Position numbers and translations under genes: made by a program
Part shown: positions 56,838 through 64,000 of the stretch, piece by piece
Position numbering within the stretch: position 1 is the first letter of the stretch
Layout of the letters: the number at the start of each line of letters is the position of its first letter
Source: Cordylochernes scorpioides
Lineage: Eukaryota > Arthropoda > Arachnida > Pseudoscorpiones > Chernetidae
Direction of reading: 5' to 3'
DNA length: 64,000 nt
Assembly (NCBI GenBank): GCA_030710605.1
Contig: CP092865.1
Location: 144,135,081 to 144,199,080 of the forward strand
Notes under the pieces: model-generated
What the model saw: only the letters and a program-made list of their open reading frames with translations
The model's database searches: none
Told to the model about the DNA's origin: nothing

Positions 56838-59284
56838 ACAAAGAACAGGTTCAACATGTCGTGGACTCCATGGAGATGGGGAACAATGAAGTCCCAATAC
56901 AACAAAGAACAGGTTCAACATGTCTTGGACTCCATGGAGATGGGGAACAATGAAGTCCCAATACAACAAAGAACAGGTTCAACATGTCGTGGACTCCATG
57001 GAGATGGGGAACAATGAAGTCCCAATACAACAAAGAACAGGTTCAACATGTCTTGGACTCCATGGAGATGGGGAACAATGAAGTCCCAATACAACAAAGA
57101 AGAGGTTCAACATGTCTTTGACTCCATGGAGATGGGGAACAATGAAGTCCCAATACAACAAAGAAGAGGTTCAACATGTCTTGGACTCCATGGAGATGGG
57201 GAACAATGAAGTCCCAATACAACAAAGAAGAGGTTCAACATGTCTTTGACTCCATGGAGATGGGGAACAATGAAGTCCCAATACAACAAAGAAGAGGTTC
57301 AATATGTCTTTGACTCCATGGAGATGGGGAACAATGAAGTCCCAATACAACAAAGAACAGGTTCAACATGTCTTGGACTCCATGGAGATGGGGAACAATG
57401 AAGTCCCAATACAACAAAGAAGAGGTTCAACATGTCTTGGACTCCATGGAGATGGGGAACAATGAAGTCCCAATACAACAAAGAAGAGGTTCAATATGTC
57501 TTTGACTCCATGGAGATGGGGAACAATGAAGTCCCAATACAACAAAGAACAGGTTCAACATGTCTTGGACTCCATGGAGATGGGGAACAATGAAGTCCCA
57601 ATACAACAAAGAAGAGGTTCAACATGTCTTGGACTCCATGGAGATGGGGAACAATGAAGTCCCAATACACCAAAGAAGAGGTTCAACATGTCTTTGACTC
57701 CATGGAGATGGGGAACAATGAAGTCCCAATACAACAAAGAAGAGGTTCAACATGTCTTGGACTCCATGGAGATGTGGAACAATGAAGTCCCAATACAACA
57801 AAGAAGAGGTTCAACATGTCTTTGACTCCATGGAGATGGGGAACAATGAAGTCCCAATACAACAAAGAAGAGGTTCAATATGTCTTTGACTCCATGGAGA
57901 TGGGGAACAATGAAGTCCCAATACAACAAAGAAGAGGTTCAACATGTCTTGGACTCCATGGAGATGGGGAACAATGAAGTCCCAATACAACAAAGAAGAG
58001 GTTCAACATGTCTTGGACTCCATGGAGATGGGGAACAATGAAGTCCCAATACAACAAAGAAGAGGTTCAACATGTCTTGGACTCCATGGAGATGGGGATC
58101 AATGAAGTCCCAATACAACAAAGAAGAGGTTCAACATGTCTTGGACTCCATGGAGATGGGGAACAATGAAGTCCCAATACAACAAAGAACAGGTTCAACA
58201 TGTCTTGGACTCCATGGAGATGGGGAACAATGAAGTCCCAATACAACAAAGAACAGGTTCAACATGTCTTGGACTCCATGGAGATGGGGAACAATGAAGT
58301 CCCAATACAACAAAGAAGAGGTTCAACATGTCTTGGACTCCATGGAGATGGGGAACAATGAAGTCCCAATACAACAAAGAAGAGGTTCAATATGTCTTGG
58401 ACTCCATGGAGATGGGGAACAATGAAGTCCCAATACAACAAAGAAGAGGTTCAACATGTCTTGGACTCCATGGAGATGGGGAACAATGAAGTCCCAATAC
58501 AACAAAGAAGAGGTTCAATATGTCTTTGACTCCATGGAGATGGGGAACAATGAAGTCCCAATACAACAAAGAAGAGGTTCAACATGTCTTAGACTCCATG
58601 GAGATGGGGAACAATGAAGTCCCAATACAACAAAGAACAGGTTCAACATGTCTTGGACTCCATGGAGATGGGGAACAATGAAGTCCCAATACAACAAAGA
58701 AGAGGTTCAACATGTCTTGGACTCCATGGAGATGGGGAACAATGAAGTCCCAATACAACAAAGAAGAGGTTCAACATGTCTTGGACTCCATGGAGATGGG
58801 GAACAATGAAGTCCCAATACAACAAAGAACAGGTTCAACATGTCTTGGACTCCATGGAGATGGGGAACAATGAAGTCCCAATACAACAAAGAACAGGTTC
58901 AACATGTCTTGGACTCCATTGAGATGGGGAACAATGAAGTCCCAATACAACAAAGAACAGGTTCAACATGTCCTTGGACTCCATGGAGATGGGGAACAAT
59001 GAAGTCCCAATACAACAAAGAAGAGGTTTCAACATGTCTTGGACTCCATGGAGATGGGGAACAATGAAGTCCCAATACAACAAAGAACAGGTTCAACATG
59101 CTTGGACTCCATGGAGATGGGGAACAATGAAGTCCCAATACAACAAAGAACAGGTTCAACATGTCTTGGACTCCATGGAGATGGGGAACAATGAAGTCCC
59201 AATACAACCTAAAGAATAGGTTCAACATGTCTTGGACTCCATGGAGATGGGGGAACAATGAAGTCCCAATACAACAAAGAACAG

Positions 59285-60093
59285 GTTCAACATGCCTTAG
59301 ACTCCATGGAGATGGGGAACAATGAAGTCCAATACAACAAAGAACAGGTTTCAACATGTCTTGGACTCCATTTAGATGGGGAACAATGAAGTCCCAATAC
59401 AACAAAGAACAGGTTCAACATGTCTTGGACTCCATGGAGATGGGGAACAATGAAGTCCCAATACACCAAAGAAGAGGTTCAATATGTCTTTGACTCCATG
59501 GAGATGGGGAACAATGAAGTCCCAATACAACAAAGAAGAGGTTCAACATGTCTTGGACTCCATGGAGATGGGGAACAATGAAGTCCCAATACAACAAAGA
59601 AGAGGTTCAATATGTCTTGGACTCCATGGAGATGGGGAACAATGAAGTCCCAATACAACAAAGAAGAGGTTCAACATGTCTTGGACTCCATGGAGATGGG
59701 GAACAATGAAGTCTCAATACAACAAATAAGAGGTTCAACATGTCTTGGACTCCATGGAGATGGGGGAACAATGAAGTCCCAATACAACAAAGAACAGGTT
59801 TCAACATGTCTTGGACTCCATTGAGATGGGGAACAATGAAGTCCCAATACACCAAAGAACAGGTTCAACATGTCTTGGACTCCATGGAAATGGGGAACAA
59901 TGAAGTCCCAATACACCAAAGAAGAGGTTCAACATGTCTTGGACTCCATGGAGATGGGGAACAATGAAGTCCCAATACAACAAAGAATAGGTTCAACATG
60001 TCTTGGACTCCATGGAGATGGGGAACAATGAAGTCCCAATACACCAAAGAAGAGGTTCAACATGTCTTAGACTCCATGGAAATGGGGAACAAT
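59285..60093. repeat. Internal duplication within array 2, first copy
   Basis: About thirteen units carry an ordered series of rare variants: CATGCCTTAG, CCATTTAGATGG, CAATATGTCTTTGAC, GTCTCAATACAACAAATAAG, GGAAATGG, GAATAGG, CTTAGACTCCATGGAAATGG. The same series in the same order reappears 3.9 kb later. Confidence 0.85.
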
Positions 60094-63000
60094 GAAGTCT
60101 CAATACAACAAAGAAGAGGTTCAACATGCCTTAGACTCCATGGAGATGGGGAACAATGAAGTCTCAATACAACAAATAAGAGGTTCAACATGTCTTGGAC
60201 TCCATGGAGATGGGGAACAATGAAGTCCCAATACAACAAAGAACAGGTTCAACATGTCTTGGACTCCATGGAAATGGGGAACAATGAAGTCCCAATACAA
60301 CAAAGAAGAGGTTCAACATGTCTTAGACTCCATGGAGATGGGGAACAATGAAGTCTCAATACAACAAATAAGAGGTTCAACATGTCTTAGACTCCATGGA
60401 GATGGGGAACAATGAAGTCCCAATACAACAAAGAACAGGTTCAACATGTCTTGGACTCCATGGAGATGGGGAACAATGAAGTCCCAATACAACAAAGAAC
60501 AGGTTCAACATGTCTTGGACTCCATGGAGATGGGGAACAATGAAGTCCCAATACAACAAATAAGAGGTTCAACATGTCTTGGACTCCATGGAGATGGGGA
60601 ACAATGAAGTCCCAATACAACAAAGAACAGGTTCAACATGTCGTGGACTCCATGGAGATGGGGAACAATGAAGTCCCAATACAACAAAGAAGAGGTTCAA
60701 CATGTCTTGGACTCCATGGAGATGGGGAACAATGAAGTCCCAATACAACAAAGAACAGGTTCAACATGTCTTGGACTCCATGGAGATGGGGAACAATGAA
60801 GTCCCAATACAACAAATAAGAGGTTCAACATGTCTTGGACTCCATGGAGATGGGGAACAATGAAGTCTCAATACAACAAATAAGAGGTTCAACATGTCTT
60901 GGACTCCATGGAGATGGGGAACAATGAAGTCCCAATACAACAAAGAAGAGGTTCAACATGTCTTGGACTCCATGGAGATGGGGAACAATGAAGTCCCAAT
61001 ACAACAAAGAAGAGGTTCAACATGTCTTGGACTCCATGGAGATGGGGAACAATGAAGTCCCAATACAACAAATAAGAGGTTCAACATGTCTTGGACTCCA
61101 TGGAGATGGGGAACAATGAAGTCCCAATACAACAAAGAACAGGTTCAACATGTCTTGGACTCCATGGAGATGGGGAACAATGAAGTCCCAATACAACAAA
61201 GAAGAGGTTCAACATGTCTTGGACTCCATGGAGATGGGGAACAATGAAGTCCCAATACAACAAAGAAGAGGTTCAACATGTCTTAGACTCCATGGAGATG
61301 GGGAACAATGAAGTCCCAATACAAACAAAGAACAGGTTCAACATGTCTTGGACTCCATGGAGATGGGGAACAATGAAGTCCCAATACAACAAAGAACAGG
61401 TTCAACATGTCTTGAACTCCATGGAGATGGGGAACAATGAAGTCCCAATACAACAAAGAAGAGGTTCAACATGTCTTGGACTCCATGGAGATGGGGAACA
61501 ATGAAGTCCCAATACAACAAAGAAGAGGTTCAATATGTCTTGGACTCCATGGAGATGGGGAACAATGAAGTCTCAATACAACAAATAAGAGGTTCAACAT
61601 GTCTTGGACTCCATGGAAATGGGGAACAATGAAGTCCCAATACAACAAAGAAGAGGTTCAACATGTCTTAGACTCCATGGAGATGGGGAACAATGAAGTC
61701 CCAATACAACAAAGAAGAGGTTCAACATGTCTTGGACTCCATGGAGATGGGGAACAATGAAGTCCCAATACAACAAAGAAGAGGTTCAACATGTCTTAGA
61801 CTCCATGGAAATGGGGAACAATGAAGTCCCAATACACCAAAGAAGAGGTTCAACATGTCTTGTACTCCATGGAGATGGGGAACAATGAAGTCCCAATACA
61901 ACAAAGAACAGGTTCAACATGTCTTGTACTCCATGGAGATGGGGAACAATGAAGTCCCAATACAACAAAGAACAGGTTCAACATGTCTTGGACTCCATGG
62001 AGATGGGGAACAATGAAGTCCCAATACACCAAAGAAGAGGTTCAATATGCCTTAGACTCCATGGAGATGGGGAACAATGAAGTCCCAATACAACAAATAA
62101 GAGGTTCAACATGCCTTAGACTCCATGGAGATGGGGAACAATGAAGTCTCAATACAACAAATAAGAGGTTCAATATGTCTTGGACTCCATGGAGATGGGG
62201 AACAATGAAGTCCCAATACAACAAAGAACAGGTTCAACATGTCTTGGACTCCATGGAGATGGGGAACAATGAAGTCCCAATACAACAAAGAAGAGGTTCA
62301 ACATGTCTTAGACTCCATGGAAATGGGGAACAATGAAGTCCCAATACACCAAAGAAGAGGTTCAACATGTCTTGGACTCCATGGAGATGGGGAACAATGA
62401 AGTCCCAATACACCAAAGAAGAGGTTCAATATGCCTTAGACTCCATGGAGATGGGGAACAATGAAGTCCCAATACAACAAAATAAGAGGTTCAACATGCC
62501 TTAGACTCCATGGAGATGGGGAACAATGAAGTCCCAATACACCAAAGAAGAGGTTCAACATGTCTTGGACTCCATGGAGATGGGGAACAATGAAGTCCCA
62601 ATACACCAAAGAAGAGGTTCAATATGTCTTGGACTCCATGGAAATGGGGAACAATGAAGTCCCAATACACCAAAGAAGAGGTTCAATATGTCTTGGACTC
62701 CATGGAGATGGGGAACAATGAAGTCCCAATACACCAAAGAAGAGGTTCAATATGTCTTGGACTCCATGGAAATGGGGAACAATGAAGTCCCAATACACCA
62801 AAGAAGAGGTTCAATATGTCTTAGACTCCATGGAAATGGGGAACAATGAAGTCCCAATACACCAAAAAAGAGGTTCAATATGTCTTGGACTCCATGGAGA
62901 TGGGGAACAATGAAGTCCCAATACACCAAATAAGAGGTTCAATATGTCTTAGACTCCATGGAAATGGGAACAATGAAGTCCCAATACACCAAAGAAGAGG

Positions 63001-63191
63001 TTCAATATGTCTTGGACTCCATGGAGATGGGGAACAATGAAGTCCCAATACAACAAAGGAGAGGTTCAACATGCCTTAGACTCCATGGAGATGGGGAACA
63101 ATGAAGTCCCAATACAACAAAGAAGAGGTTCAACATGTCTTGGACTCCATGGAGATGGGGAACAATGAAGTCCCAATACAACAAAGAAGAG

Positions 63192-64000
63192 GTTCAACAT
63201 GCCTTAGACTCCATGGAGATGGGGAACAATGAAGTCCCAATACAACAAAGAACAGGTTTCAACATGTCTTGGACTCCATTTAGATGGGGAACAATGAAGT
63301 CCCAATACAACAAAGAACAGGTTCAACATGTCTTGGACTCCATGGAGATGGGGAACAATGAAGTCCCAATACACCAAAGAAGAGGTTCAATATGTCTTTG
63401 ACTCCATGGAGATGGGGAACAATGAAGTCCCAATACAACAAAGAAGAGGTTCAACATGTCTTGGACTCCATGGAGATGGGGAACAATGAAGTCCCAATAC
63501 AACAAAGAAGAGGTTCAATATGTCTTGGACTCCATGGAGATGGGGAACAATGAAGTCCCAATACAACAAAGAAGAGGTTCAACATGTCTTGGACTCCATG
63601 GAGATGGGGAACAATGAAGTCTCAATACAACAAATAAGAGGTTCAACATGTCTTGGACTCCATGGAGATGGGGAACAATGAAGTCCCAATACAACAAAGA
63701 ACAGGTTTCAACATGTCTTGGACTCCATTTAGATGGGGAACAATGAAGTCCCAATACACCAAAGAACAGGTTCAACATGTCTTGGACTCCATGGAAATGG
63801 GGAACAATGAAGTCCCAATACACCAAAGAAGAGGTTCAACATGTCTTGGACTCCATGGAGATGGGGAACAATGAAGTCCCAATACAACAAAGAATAGGTT
63901 CAACATGTCTTGGACTCCATGGAGATGGGGAACAATGAAGTCCCAATACACCAAAGAAGAGGTTCAACATGTCTTAGACTCCATGGAAATGGGGAACAAT
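63192..64000. repeat. Internal duplication within array 2, second copy
   Basis: Repeats the variant series of 59,285-60,093 at a constant offset of 3,907-3,908 bp, about 61 units, with only a handful of differences (for example CCATTTAG against CCATTGAG). It reaches the window end and may extend further. Confidence 0.85.

Larger units (their letters stand above)
56838..64000. repeat. Tandem array 2, 64-bp unit, about 112 copies, open-ended
   Basis: Same unit as array 1, but with few indels and mainly substitutions. Subtypes cluster: TCTTTGACTCC early (57.1-57.9 kb), AAATAAGAGG and CTTAGACTCC in the middle (59.7-62.5 kb), and CAATATGTC with CACCAAAG late (62.0-63.0 kb). Phase stays regular for long stretches, so identical short frames recur every 64 bp. 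It continues past the window. Confidence 0.97.

Overview
The window is animal nuclear genomic sequence, almost entirely repeats. It is AT-rich, has spliced exons with AG/GT borders, tRNA-headed SINEs with target-site duplications (TSDs), short non-LTR retrotransposon tails, a decayed Tc1/mariner transposase and many inverted-repeat (MITE-like) elements. GC-rich exons in AT-rich introns and the style of the LINE C-terminal tails suggest an invertebrate, perhaps an arthropod; I cannot name the species. There is no bacterial gene organisation, CRISPR array, rRNA or functional tRNA.

Layout. 1-4984 is the first copy (A) of a large duplicated block. It leads into tandem array 1 (about 4,988-20,886), made of roughly 248 copies of a 64-bp unit. 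20,887-31,619 is mostly non-coding with a nested SINE, a long foldback, a LINE tail fossil and a Tc1-like transposase fossil. 31,620-36,285 is the second copy (B) of the block. 36,386-56,142 is a separate piece bounded by two 100-N gaps. It carries three phase-compatible minus-strand exons that look like the 3' end of one real protein-coding gene (49,184 to 37,378), set among many mobile elements. 56,243-64,000 continues copy B with the array flank and tandem array 2, which runs off the window.

Main conclusions. (1) Copy B stops at 36,285 and resumes at 56,243 exactly where copy A reads 4404|4405 without a break, so the 19.8-kb piece looks inserted into a broken contig during scaffolding. (2) The 64-bp arrays are non-coding satellite or VNTR DNA with local higher-order structure; the many overlapping open frames in them are artefacts of the repeat. 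(3) A family of palindromic elements, about 24 copies or fragments here, has long inverted arms, a conserved one-sided tail and TSDs of about 9-15 bp. That resembles LINE-mobilised retroposons more than ordinary MITEs. A second foldback with a 13-bp TSD is nested in one of them. (4) Copies A and B differ by a roughly 114-bp inversion bounded by arms of this family, a SINE insertion and a block replacement. They are therefore either divergent haplotypes placed in tandem or real paralogous duplications.
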